NCBI RefSeq assembly: GCF_018448495.1
Contig: NZ_CP049902.1
Coordinates: 1,116,001 to 1,180,000, forward strand
Source of the DNA: Psychrobacter sp. WY6
Lineage (GTDB): Bacteria > Pseudomonadota > Gammaproteobacteria > Pseudomonadales > Moraxellaceae
Direction of reading: 5' to 3'
Length of the DNA stretch: 64,000 bases
Shown: piece by piece, positions 38,151-47,162 of the stretch
Layout of the letters: each line of letters starts with the position of its first letter
Position numbering within the stretch: the first letter of the stretch is position 1
Notes under the pieces: model-generated
Told to the model about the DNA's origin: nothing
What the model saw: the letters and a program-made list of their open reading frames with translations, nothing else
Database searches by the model: none
Position numbers and translations under genes: made by a program

Positions 38151-39776
38151 ATGAGTATTATCGACCAATTAGAAAAGACCGTAACGCCAGCTGTCATAGG
38201 TGAGCGCAATAGTCAGGATAGTGTGGCTTACATCAGCTTATTGGAGCAGTTTTATGCCATCTTGGCATCGCGTCTCGCCTTGCCGCAAGTGTATGCACAA
38301 TTTATCCGCGCCGAGCAAGGGATGGTTGATAGAGTCACAGAAAGTCCACTGTTCGAACAACTGTGGCAAGATAAAAGCATACAGCAGCTTATGATCCGAG
38401 AGCTGTCTGCTACCCATCATATTGATGAGTCTGCTACGTTACAGCTGCTCATCAATGCCGCGCCACTGGCTTATCGTGAGCTGACAGTATTGGCAAACGG
38501 ACAGTTTTTGCCAGCGTTTTTGCAGGGAGAGCAGGCAGCATTGCGTCAGTATTTACCGATGTGGTCAGCAGCTATTATTACTGCTCCTCAAAACGTCAAT
38601 AGCGCATCAGAAGCACACCCACACATCGTCGCGGATATTGATAGCGTACCAGTGCGTGACACCTCTTTGGATGGACGACAAAATTCTCATATAGGTACCA
38701 GTACGATCGCCGCAGCGACAGCCGCTTATAGACAAAATGCTGATACAGCAGATAAAAAAGATATTGGAAATACTGATGTAGAAAGTATGAAGATAGGCGA
38801 TACCGATGGCCATTTTAGTGCTCATACTGGTGCCATTCATGCCAATCCATCCACGCATCATTTGGCAGAAAATAGCAGTATGAAGCAAGAAAAAGTGCGT
38901 ACTCGCAATCAACGTAATGATTTACTGGTACGGGTGGGTTTATTAATAGTAGCCATTGCCGCGATAGGGCTTGCTGCTTGGGCAATATTAATACCGAACA
39001 ACGCGCCGCCTGTAGAAGCCGCTGCGACAGTGCCTGTTGTGGTAGCACCAACGCCTGCACCAGTAGCGCAGGTAATGACTCCCATTGAGCTCATCGTTGG
39101 CGTAGATAACAGCGGTAGTCTGTATGCCTGTAGCGCTACCATTGGCGATGCAGCGCTACAAAGCACCTTGCAACAAGCGCTCAATACCAGCTTTGGTGAG
39201 CAAGCGAGTATTTGCGAATTAACAGTACAGGCTGGAGTTGCCAGTAGTATTGCCAATTTACCTGAGGAAGTACTGCCCAATGTCTTGACGATGATTAGGT
39301 CTACGCCATTTGCACGCCTACATTTGCAGAATGATCGCCTTATGTTAGAAGCGCCAGACAGTATGCTCTTGCAACGACTGGTTACGGATATGCGTACTTT
39401 GATACCTGCCATGGTCATCGATAGTACTGCACCATTACCATTGCCTGAAAATAACGATGCCAATGCAATGAATAATACGAATAATCAGTTTGAGAATGAG
39501 GGAGCTGCCAACAATCAGTATGCTAATGACTATAACAACGGTGGGTCTGGAGAGTTCCAAGCAGCAGATGATGATACAGGCGATCGTATCGTACCTAATC
39601 CTGTACCCAACAATTATAGTAACAATACCAACAATACTCCCAGTAACATTCCTAACAATATCCCTAACAATACACCGATGAATAACAGACCGTCAGGTTC
39701 TATTTCAGAATCGGAGGTAGATGATATGGCAAGCACACTCATCATCGCTGAACCTGCACAAGTAAGGAATAAATGA
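38151..39776 (+). CDS. Large envelope protein, paralog 1 (no OmpA domain)
   Basis: Intact 541-residue protein with the same plan as its downstream neighbour. Residues 1-145 are a helical cytoplasmic domain (LEKTVTPAVIGE, SLLEQFYAILASRL, LINAAPLAYRELTVLANGQF); residues 146-257 a polar linker; about 258-283 one membrane helix (VGLLIVAIAAIGLAAWAIL) followed by a Pro/Ala stretch; 308-420 a domain matching the same part of paralog 2 (SGSLYACSATIGDAALQS; SFGEQASICELTV). Where paralog 2 continues into an OmpA domain, this one has a 120-residue Asn/Pro-rich tail with short repeats (SNIPNNIPNNTPMNN) and an acidic end. Function unknown. Its own terminator follows. Confidence 0.8.
   Translation: MSIIDQLEKTVTPAVIGERNSQDSVAYISLLEQFYAILASRLALPQVYAQFIRAEQGMVDRVTESPLFEQLWQDKSIQQLMIRELSATHHIDESATLQLLINAAPLAYRELTVLANGQFLPAFLQGEQAALRQYLPMWSAAIITAPQNVNSASEAHPHIVADIDSVPVRDTSLDGRQNSHIGTSTIAAATAAYRQNADTADKKDIGNTDVESMKIGDTDGHFSAHTGAIHANPSTHHLAENSSMKQEKVRTRNQRNDLLVRVGLLIVAIAAIGLAAWAILIPNNAPPVEAAATVPVVVAPTPAPVAQVMTPIELIVGVDNSGSLYACSATIGDAALQSTLQQALNTSFGEQASICELTVQAGVASSIANLPEEVLPNVLTMIRSTPFARLHLQNDRLMLEAPDSMLLQRLVTDMRTLIPAMVIDSTAPLPLPENNDANAMNNTNNQFENEGAANNQYANDYNNGGSGEFQAADDDTGDRIVPNPVPNNYSNNTNNTPSNIPNNIPNNTPMNNRPSGSISESEVDDMASTLIIAEPAQVRNK
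39600..39690 (+). repeat. Short tandem Asn/Pro-coding repeats in paralog 1
   Basis: Imperfect 9-15 bp repeats built on CCTAACAAT / AGTAACAAT encode runs such as SNIPNNIPNNTP. They lie in the low-complexity tail and could expand or contract by slippage. Confidence 0.6.
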
Positions 39777-39842
39777 TTGGATAATAGAGGTGTTTAAAGA
39801 TTGTTTAATCATTTATCCATTGAAATAAGTTATCAAGTAAGG

Positions 39843-39876
39843 ATGGCGGTATAAGTTGCTTATACCGCCATTTTTT
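39843..39876 (+). terminator. Intrinsic terminator after envelope paralog 1
   Basis: Perfect 13-bp stem ATGGCGGTATAAG/CTTATACCGCCAT with a three-base loop and T6. Confidence 0.93.
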
Positions 39877-40240
39877 CTGTTGATACCCAGTTGGAATTAT
39901 GTAAAAGACCACAAAGTATCTGAAAAAAGGATGTATTTTCTCCATTTATACATAAGTTTTACTGATTCTTTTATGGGTTCTCACTGAGCTAATGATTGGT
40001 TATTTGCCATGTTTTTGGTTACGTGTGACACTTGAAATATTACCTAACGTATCATTTGTACAACAACCTGTTGATTGTTAACACTGACTTAATACTTTTA
40101 TAATGATGAAAATTGAACAGGGTTAAGATGGTTTTAGCTGTCATGGTTCTTATTTCAAATCATTATTTTATCTGGCGTTTTTTGAATATTTTAATTATAT
40201 AAATCGATACTAATATAGGCATTAATAGGAGAATTGTATT
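39877..40240. other. Spacer between the two envelope paralogs
   Basis: AT-rich 364 bp with no ORF. An ATAGGAG ribosome site ends it. As it follows a strong terminator it should contain an independent promoter for paralog 2. Confidence 0.45.
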
Positions 40241-41831
40241 ATGGATATTATCAGTCATTTGACGCGTACCGTTAGCCCAGCCGTGCTGGAAGATGATCAT
40301 AGTCCCGCTAAAAAGGGGCTGCTTGAACAGTTCTACGCTATTTTTGCGGCTCGCTTAGCGGATAACGATACTTATAATCGTTTTGCAAATGAAAATATCA
40401 CTCGTGACGACCAAGGGTTTTATGACCGTGTATGGAGCGATGATTCGCAACGTGATCGAATCGCTCGTGAGCTGGCAGGCAAGCATAATGTCGATGCAAC
40501 GTCTTCGCGCGGACTGATAGCGATGGCAGCGCCACTGGCTTTTCACGAAATCAAAAGCTTGGCAGGTACCACACCAGTGCCGCAGTTTTTAAATGATAAT
40601 CTCGATAGTTATCAGCGTTATATCCCTGCGTGGGCAAGCGCCGTTCTGCCAGTCGGTATGTTGGCAGCGACGCCTGCTGCTGGCGCACGTATCTCTGATA
40701 CGGTGAGCACCGCTCCATTGCAACGCGAAGAAGAGCAGCAAGGCAGCTTTATGAAAGCATTGCTCCCCATTATTGGCTTGATATTTTAGGCGCATTGGCT
40801 TGGGCTTTACTTCGTGGTTGCCAAGAGAACCCTGAGCCTGTCGCCACACCGGTGGCTACTGCCCAACAAGCAGCGCAGGGAGAGGGTCAGTTGGCAGTGG
40901 CAGGTGATAGCCTGCATCATTGCGCATTGCGACTGGTGAAAATAGTGAGCTGTATGCTTGCCGTATGAATGTGGGCGACGAGACCTTGCAGACCAATGTA
41001 ATGAATGCGTTAACCAGTGCATTTGGTGAAGAAGCCAATAAATGCCGTGCTGATGTCGATGATAATTTTGCAGTAGATATGCCAGCGGCGGCTCAGCTAG
41101 CTACTATCTTACCTATCGTCAAAAATGTACCAAATGCGAGCATGATCATCAAAGGCGATGTGATCACTGTCAATGCGCCTGATGCAGCGGCATTAGATAA
41201 GCTAGTGGCTGACTTACAAGCGGCTGTTCCTGCAATGACCATACAAGCCGAAGGGCCATTAGATTTGCAGGGTGAGATTGATAATAGTTTGGCAGCTGCG
41301 GATGTTGCTATGACCAATCTTGGTAAAAACCCAGATCCACGTGATGTGGCTCGTGCATTGAGTATTCAGGTTATCAACTTTGAAGTGGATGAGGCGGTCA
41401 TTCCTGATGTCAATAAAGAGCTGCTTGACCGCGCTGCTAAGATCATCAACGAAGTACCGAATATGAAGCTGACGATTATCGGTCATACTGACAGTCAGGC
41501 ATCAGATTCTTACAATGTAGAATTGTCTCGTGATCGCGCTGAGGCAGTGAAAGAGTATTTGGTATCTCAAGGTGTTGATGCTAGTAAATTGATGACGAAA
41601 GGCATGGGTGAATCAGAACCTATCGCTGATAACTCAACTGAGCAGGGTCGCTTCCGTAATCGCCGTATTGAATTTATAGTCAATGACGAGATGGCCAGTG
41701 CAAACGATGGTATGATTATTAGTAATGATGCGCTTGACCCAGACTTAAACCCTCTGGATAGCAATAACGATGACTTATTGCCTGATGGTGATGATGCCAC
41801 TCAAGGTACGGCAGTAGATCCAGCCAATTAA
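40241..41831 (+). CDS. OmpA-domain envelope protein, paralog 2, two frameshifts
   Basis: About 530 residues when joined. The N-terminal 150 residues (LTRTVSPAVLEDDHSPAKK; GLLEQFYAIFAARLADND) parallel paralog 1. The first frame stops at 40789 inside the membrane helix; one base on, ILGALAWALLRGCQENPEPV continues, then a second shift near 40915 leads to RIATGENSELYACRMNVGDE. After a domain shared with paralog 1 (about residues 225-335) comes an OmpA-C/Pal peptidoglycan-binding domain with the signatures IIGHTDSQASDSYNVELSRD, RAEAVKEYLVSQGVDASKL and GRFRNRRIEF. It would anchor in the inner membrane and reach the peptidoglycan. The final 55 residues are acidic and Asn/Asp-rich. A terminator follows at 41864. 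Confidence 0.85.
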
Positions 41832-41863
41832 TGCACAGAAAATTGATTGAGTCATTACTAATT

Positions 41864-41898
41864 TAAAAAACCACATCTTATAAAGGTGCGGTTTTTTA
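41864..41898. terminator. Terminator between paralog 2 and nagZ
   Basis: Hairpin with arms AAAAAACCACATCTT / AGGTGCGGTTTTTT (one mismatch) and a short loop; A6 and T6 flanks suit both convergent genes. Confidence 0.8.
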
Positions 41899-41954
41899 TT
41901 TTGTTAAGGCTGTTGTTTATAGGTGGCTAATGATAAGTATCTAATGATAAGCGA

Positions 41955-43040
41955 TTACTTATAAGCGGTCGGATCTTTTAATTCAGTAGCGCTGCGAGTC
42001 GCTTGTGCCTCAGATTGAGGATTAAAAAAGGTTTGAGTCACGTTTTGCTTTGCCTGTTGCCAATAGTCAAATTGTTGGCAAGTTGATTCTAGATCACCTT
42101 CCCATGTTGGTATCTGTCCGCACATTGTTTTAATACGGTTTTGATTGGGATAAGGCAGCTCTTGTGCGGTCTCTGCGGCTTCATGGGCGGCGACGCGATC
42201 ATTACAAACCAGCGCAATATCACAACCCGCTTCAATCGCGGCTTTCACACGTGCGCTGACATCGCCCGCGGCTTGAGCACCTGCCATACAAAGATCATCA
42301 GAGAATAAGACCCCATCAAACTTTAGCTGATCCCGTATGATGTCCTTGAGCCAAATTTTAGAAAAACCTGCTGGCTTATCATCGACTTGCGAAAAAATAA
42401 CATGGGCAGGCATTAAGGCATCAAGCCACGGTAAGGTTTGGGCAAAAGGCTGCATATCGCTATGCATAATCTCATCTAAGCTACGCGTGTCGATGGCTTC
42501 AGCCACATGCGAATCAGGCGCAATGGCACCATGACCGGGGAAATGCTTACCTGTGGTTGCCATGCCAGCGGCTTTCATACCGCGCATAAACTGAGTCGCC
42601 AGCGCAATGATCGCTTGCGGCTCTTGATGAAAGCTACGATCTCCGATGACTTGGCTGATGCCATCTCTGTCAAGTACTGGGGCAAAACTGAGATCAATGC
42701 CCACGGCCAATACTTCTGTTGCCATTAGATAGCCACAATCGTAAGCACAGCTTAGCGCATGGTTAGGCTCTTGATTGAATAACTCCCCAAGCTTGCCCAT
42801 GGCAGGTAGTGGGGTAAAGCCATTGCGTAGGCGTGCGACTCGTCCACCTTCTTGGTCGACACCGATTAATATGTCTGGGTTGTGATAACGTATGTCGTCA
42901 CACAACGCCCGTACTTGTGCCGCATCTGCAACGTTTCGGGCAAATAAAATCACCCCGCCCACTTGTGCCTGTTTGATTAAGCTGACATCTTCTGCTGTCA
43001 GTGCGGTACTATCGATATCAATCATTAAAACGCCGTACAT
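41955..43040 (-). CDS. nagZ: Beta-N-acetylhexosaminidase NagZ
   Basis: Complete 361-residue family 3 glycosidase of peptidoglycan recycling, releasing GlcNAc from anhydro-muropeptides in the cytosol. Signatures are GGVILFARNVADAAQVRALC, IGVDQEGGRVARLR, the KHFPGHGAIAPDSHV loop with the His/Asp pair, and the nucleophile Asp in DGVLFSDDLCMAGA. An AAGGATTACG ribosome site precedes the ATG. About 20 residues longer than E. coli NagZ, with a polar C-terminus. NagZ products can influence beta-lactamase induction where ampR/ampC exist; none is seen here. Confidence 0.94.
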   Translation of the reverse strand: MYGVLMIDIDSTALTAEDVSLIKQAQVGGVILFARNVADAAQVRALCDDIRYHNPDILIGVDQEGGRVARLRNGFTPLPAMGKLGELFNQEPNHALSCAYDCGYLMATEVLAVGIDLSFAPVLDRDGISQVIGDRSFHQEPQAIIALATQFMRGMKAAGMATTGKHFPGHGAIAPDSHVAEAIDTRSLDEIMHSDMQPFAQTLPWLDALMPAHVIFSQVDDKPAGFSKIWLKDIIRDQLKFDGVLFSDDLCMAGAQAAGDVSARVKAAIEAGCDIALVCNDRVAAHEAAETAQELPYPNQNRIKTMCGQIPTWEGDLESTCQQFDYWQQAKQNVTQTFFNPQSEAQATRSATELKDPTAYK

Positions 43041-43569
43041 TGCGTAATCCTTATGGTGTTATATCTTGTTATATGATCGGTTCAGCTTCAAATAAATAAA
43101 TGATGATAATTGGCAATGCGCCACTATTATCAAAACTGCTTTATTATGACAGTTATTATTAGATGAGCATAATGTGGCAGATGAATAGACTCAAATCAAT
43201 TCGCGAGTGGGCATTGAATCGTCAATAAATGACCCAAATAATGATGAACAATAAATGTAATAGAAAGTTTGGTATGTGCAGGCGTAGCGTGTAAGATTGC
43301 TTATACAGTTTGAGACAGTTGGATATCTATGTGCATGATAATATTGAGTGATTTTTAACAATATATTAGCAAACAGCAATGGCATTTAGTGACCATAACT
43401 ATTCAGAAAATAGCATTTTAGAAAGTATCATTGAATACATATTCGATTGATAGTGGTAGATAAATATTTCGTGACTTAAAGATAAAGCATTTATAGGCGG
43501 CGACTGATTTAATCACTTTTGATTTTTATAAAACAAATAATATTATTAACGTAAAATAACTAGGTATAT
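43041..43569. other. Intergenic region, nagZ / prc
   Basis: A 529-bp AT-rich divergent spacer. A short - strand frame at 43191-43385 is not convincing. I see no RNA gene, repeat or strong hairpin. Confidence 0.4.
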
Positions 43570-45780
43570 ATGATGAAAAAAACAACCAGCACAGTGGTTA
43601 CTCAGTGCAGCGTCAGTGGGCATCGCCGGTATTATTCTCACCCAGAGCTACGGGACGGCAATGGCCGACACCAATACTGAAGGCTTTGTACAAACCCCTG
43701 AACAAAAAGTCACCACTCGCCAAGTAGCCGCATTGCTGGATCGTAGCCACTATTTAAATCAGCCGCTAGATAGCAAAACGGGCAGCGAAATCTTGTCTAT
43801 GTATATTGATAGCCTTGACCCAAACCATACGTTGTTTTTGCAGTCTGATGTGGATGAGTTTAAGAAAAAATACGCCGATGAATTCGGTGCTCGCCTCAAG
43901 CGTGGCGACTTGTCTGCAGGAGTAGAGGTCTTTGAACGCTATCGCAAGCGCTCAAATGAGTATTTTGCGATGGCGAGCAAGATGCTAAAAACGGATATTG
44001 ATTTGACGGGTGATACGATTGTACTTGACCGTGAAAAACTCAATCATTTTAAAACCAAAAAAGAGCAGCGTGATTATTGGACGCGTCAGCTTAAGTTTCA
44101 GCTGATAAGTATTACCTTGGGTCAAGAAGATGAAAAAGCCAAAGAAAAAGTATTCCTAAGCAATCCAGATATTACTCGTGGACAAGATTTGGTGCGCAAC
44201 GACCAACGTACACCAAGCGAGATTTTACAAAATCGTTTATCGCGACAGCAAGAGCAGTTTAAGCGTCTCACAAACGATGAAATCATGGAAACCATCTTAA
44301 ATACGGCGATGTTGACTTACGATCCGCACAGTAATTATTACGCACCGATTCAGGCCAACGAATTACAAATCCAATCTAGCCTGCAATTAGAAGGCATTGG
44401 CGTCTCTATTCGCCCTGATCGTAAAAACCCAGATTATACTCGCATCGTGACCTTGGTTGATGGTGGTCCAGCAGCCAAATCTGGTCAGATTAAACCCAAC
44501 GATTTGATTATCGGTATTGCCAAAGATGGCGAGAACATGACAGACGTGGTTGGCTGGTCAACGCGTGAGATTGTGAGCTTGATTCGTGGTAAACGTGGTA
44601 CGTCAGTGACCATCAAAGTGCGTCAGCCAAATACGCCTGATGCCAGTGCCCGTAACGTGACGGTGGTTCGTGACATTATTCAACAAGAAGAGTCAGGGGT
44701 TACCCAGCGCGTGGTAGAATTACAGCGCCCTAATATTGATAAAACGCCAAAACGCATCGGCGTCCTTGAGATACCAAGCTTTTATCTGAATTATCAGGCA
44801 CGCCGTAACGGTGAGGATTATCGCAGCGTCAGTATCGATACCGAAAAAGCATTGAAAGCGTTGAATAAAGAAAATATTGATGGCCTCGTGGTTGATTTGC
44901 GCAATAATCCAGGTGGTTCATTGGATGAAGTAGCAAAAATGCTTGGCTTCTTTATCAAGAGCGGACCGATGGTGCAAATCCGTGACAATCGCGGCAACAT
45001 TCAGGTCTACCGTGACGATGATGGCGGTGAGCAACTTTATGATGGCAAAGTGGTCGTTATTACCAACCTAGCGTCTGCCTCAGCCAGTGAGATATTTGCC
45101 GCGGCTATCCAAGATTACGGTCGTGGTCTAGTGGTTGGCAGTACGACAACGGGTAAAGGTTCAGCGCAGATTCAACTCGATAATTTGGCATTGGGTTCAG
45201 CCACTTTAACGCAGCGCAAATTCTATCGCATCACTGGTGGTAGTACACAGAATAAAGGTGTGGTACCTGATGTAGAGTTGGTCAATATCTACGATGATGC
45301 CACTTTTGGCGAACGTGCGCAGAAAAAAGCGTTGCCTTGGGATACCATCAAAACGGCGCCTTACAAGCCTGAAGGTAAGTTCACTGATACGACGCTGGCG
45401 ACACTTAACCAGCAGTCTAAAATTCGTCAAGAGCAAACCCACAGTTTGTTTATCTCTCAGCGCTAAACAACATTCGCGATATGGAAGACGAGAAAAAACC
45501 AATTCCACTTGATATCAATAGCCGCCGAGCTAAGATGCAATTGATTGAAAAGCGTTCACTAGAGGCTGAAAATAAACGTCTTATTGCAACGGGTGAGCGC
45601 CCTTATGCCAATTGGAACACCTATCAAGCAGCAATGGATGCAAAATTTGAAGAGCGCAGCCGCATGAAAGCCAAGGAGCGCCCAGAGTTACCTGAAGACG
45701 AAGCGTTCATCAATGAAGCGGCCTATATTATGCTAAGCGCTGAACCTAAAGCATTGTTAAGCCCTGAAGAGAAGCTATAA
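43570..45780 (+). CDS. prc: Carboxy-terminal processing (tail-specific) protease, two frameshifts
   Basis: Periplasmic S41 serine protease (Prc/Tsp), about 735 residues when joined. ATG 43570 opens MMKKTTST; after a one-base change near 43605, WLLSAASVGIAGIILTQSYG completes the signal peptide. Then come the N-terminal helical domain (YIDSLDPNHTLFLQSDVDEF), a PDZ domain (LEGIGVSIRPDRKNPDYTRI to about IKVRQPN) and the protease core with the catalytic Ser in ASASASEIFAAAIQDYG and Lys in STTTGKGSAQIQLD. The frame stops at 45466; one base over, YLSALNNIRDMEDEKKPIPL and the piece ending LLSPEEKL at 45780 match the DUF3340 C-terminal domain of E. coli Prc. Both breaks are single-base changes. Confidence 0.93.
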
Positions 45781-45816
45781 ACGGTCAGTATTGTCAGCCA
45801 AAAAGGCTGTGATTAA

Positions 45817-45846
45817 AATCCACGTAAGCATATGCTTACATGGATT
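45817..45846. repeat. Near-perfect 30-bp palindrome downstream of prc
   Basis: Arms AATCCACGTAAGCAT and ATGCTTACATGGATT pair at 14 of 15 positions with no loop. No T run follows, so it is not a standard terminator; it may be an RNA-stability hairpin or a regulator site. Confidence 0.6.
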
Positions 45847-46062
45847 GACGTTTATACCTCTTACTAACCATGAGGCAATCTGCGATTATAACTGTACGGC
45901 ACGATTGAACGAAAAGGTTCATTGATACTAGGGATTGGTATCTCAAAGGTCGCATCAGGGATAGGTGGTTTGCTGATTAAGGATGATAAGGCTGGATGCC
46001 TGTCAGTTATAGGATACTCCGGGATTAGGTATCATGTAACGATAACATGGATGGTTAGTGAT

Positions 46063-46098
46063 AAAAGCCGCATAACGCTTGTCGTTATGCGGCTTTGT
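46063..46098 (+). terminator. Strong hairpin, terminator-like
   Basis: Perfect 14-bp stem AAAGCCGCATAACG/CGTTATGCGGCTTT with loop CTTGT; the following T run is only three bases. Probably ends the prc transcript. Confidence 0.65.
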
Positions 46099-46246
46099 TA
46101 CGTCTGCTATATATTAATTGAGAAACACGACTAACTAGCTAATAGATAACTCAGTAGCATTGAATAGTTTGTAAGCCTGTCAGGTTGCTTAATGTAAGCC
46201 TAAGAGGCTCATATTTTAAAAGGTGATTGTGATAAATAATAGCCAT

Positions 46247-46283
46247 AAAAAAAGGTCAGTAGACAAAGCCGCTGACCTTTTTT
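46247..46283. terminator. Terminator downstream of slyD
   Basis: Stem AAAAAAGGTCAG / CTGACCTTTTTT around a twelve-base loop; A7 and T6 on its sides. On the - strand it lies about 60 bp past the slyD stop. Confidence 0.85.
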
Positions 46284-46343
46284 GACTAAATAATGGTCTT
46301 AATAAAGACTACCATTTAACATCTCACTATACTCTAGAAGAGA

Positions 46344-46829
46344 TTAGTGCTCAACGCCACCAGCGCCATGGACATGACCATGGTTTAGTTCATCTTCAGT
46401 CGCTGCACGCACTTCTTGGATTTCAACATCAAACGTCAAACGCTTACCAGCCAATGGATGGTTTGCATCAACGGTCACTTCTTTGTCATTTACTTCAGTA
46501 ACGGTAACTAGCATTACTTGTCCGCCAGCTTCTGACTGAAACTGCATACCCGGCTGGATATCTTCAACGCCTTGGAAGTTATCACGTGGTACATGTTGTA
46601 CCGCTTGCTCTTGATATTCGCCGTAGCCATCAGCAGGTTCAACAACAGCATTAACTTGTTCGCCAGCAGATTTACCTTCTAGCTGTTGCTCAAGGCCTGG
46701 AATGATGTTGCTGTGGCCATGCAAATACGCAAGTGGTTGACCTTCTGGTGATTGGTCAAGAATGTTGCCTTCGTCGTCTTTTAGTGTGTAATTGAATTTG
46801 ACGGCAGTGTCTTTTGCAATAATAGTCAT
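46344..46829 (-). CDS. slyD: FKBP-type peptidyl-prolyl isomerase SlyD
   Basis: Complete 161-residue SlyD: FKBP fold interrupted by the insert-in-flap chaperone domain. Start MTIIAKDTAVKFNYTLKDDE, GQPLAYLHGHSNIIPGLEQQ, GDGYGEY-like PADGYGEYQEQAV, and VDANHPLAGKRLTFDVEIQE are standard. The tail GHVHGAGGVEH is a reduced His-rich metal-binding end, much shorter than in E. coli, so nickel handling may be weak. An AGGATAACTT ribosome site precedes the ATG. Confidence 0.94.
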   Translation of the reverse strand: MTIIAKDTAVKFNYTLKDDEGNILDQSPEGQPLAYLHGHSNIIPGLEQQLEGKSAGEQVNAVVEPADGYGEYQEQAVQHVPRDNFQGVEDIQPGMQFQSEAGGQVMLVTVTEVNDKEVTVDANHPLAGKRLTFDVEIQEVRAATEDELNHGHVHGAGGVEH

Positions 46830-47007
46830 AAGTTATCCTAAATATATCTATGTAAAAAATTAAATACGGTTGCAATAAACCTAAAAAATCCAATCAGCAA
46901 GCCAAATAGCCACGTCATTAGTCAATTATCATCAGTTTATTAAAGTAACTTTAGCAGTTAGCATCTTTAATTGAGATGGCTCATATAACTTTCAAGGTAG
47001 AAACAAT

Positions 47008-47045
47008 AAAAAATGCTATTTTATACTGATAAATGGCATTTTTTA
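47008..47045. terminator. Hairpin in the slyD / M61 peptidase spacer
   Basis: Arms AAAAAATGC and GCATTTTTT with partly paired inner sequence. It looks like a bidirectional terminator although it lies between two divergent genes, where none is expected. The rest of the 333-bp spacer shows nothing. Confidence 0.5.
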
Positions 47046-47162
47046 TGAAAATAAACACAGTTTTTTGTGGTTTTAAGACCGTAAATGGATATTCGGGGTT
47101 TGCCAGTTGCGTTTTTGGACAATGGCTTTTACCATAATGATATAAATAAGGATAAAAAGACA

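Larger units (their letters stand above)
45847..46343. other. Intergenic region, prc / slyD
   Basis: Noncoding convergent region of about 500 bp holding the hairpins listed at 46063 and 46247. A 70-codon frame at 45922 has no ribosome site and no recognisable content. Confidence 0.45.

Noticed and set aside
37968..38168. 66-codon - strand frame before envelope paralog 1
   Set aside because: Overlaps the start of the real + strand gene and has no start signal.
43191..43385. 64-codon - strand frame between nagZ and prc
   Set aside because: Tyr/Cys-rich random composition and no start signal.
45922..46134. 70-codon + strand frame after prc
   Set aside because: No ribosome site; overlaps a terminator hairpin.
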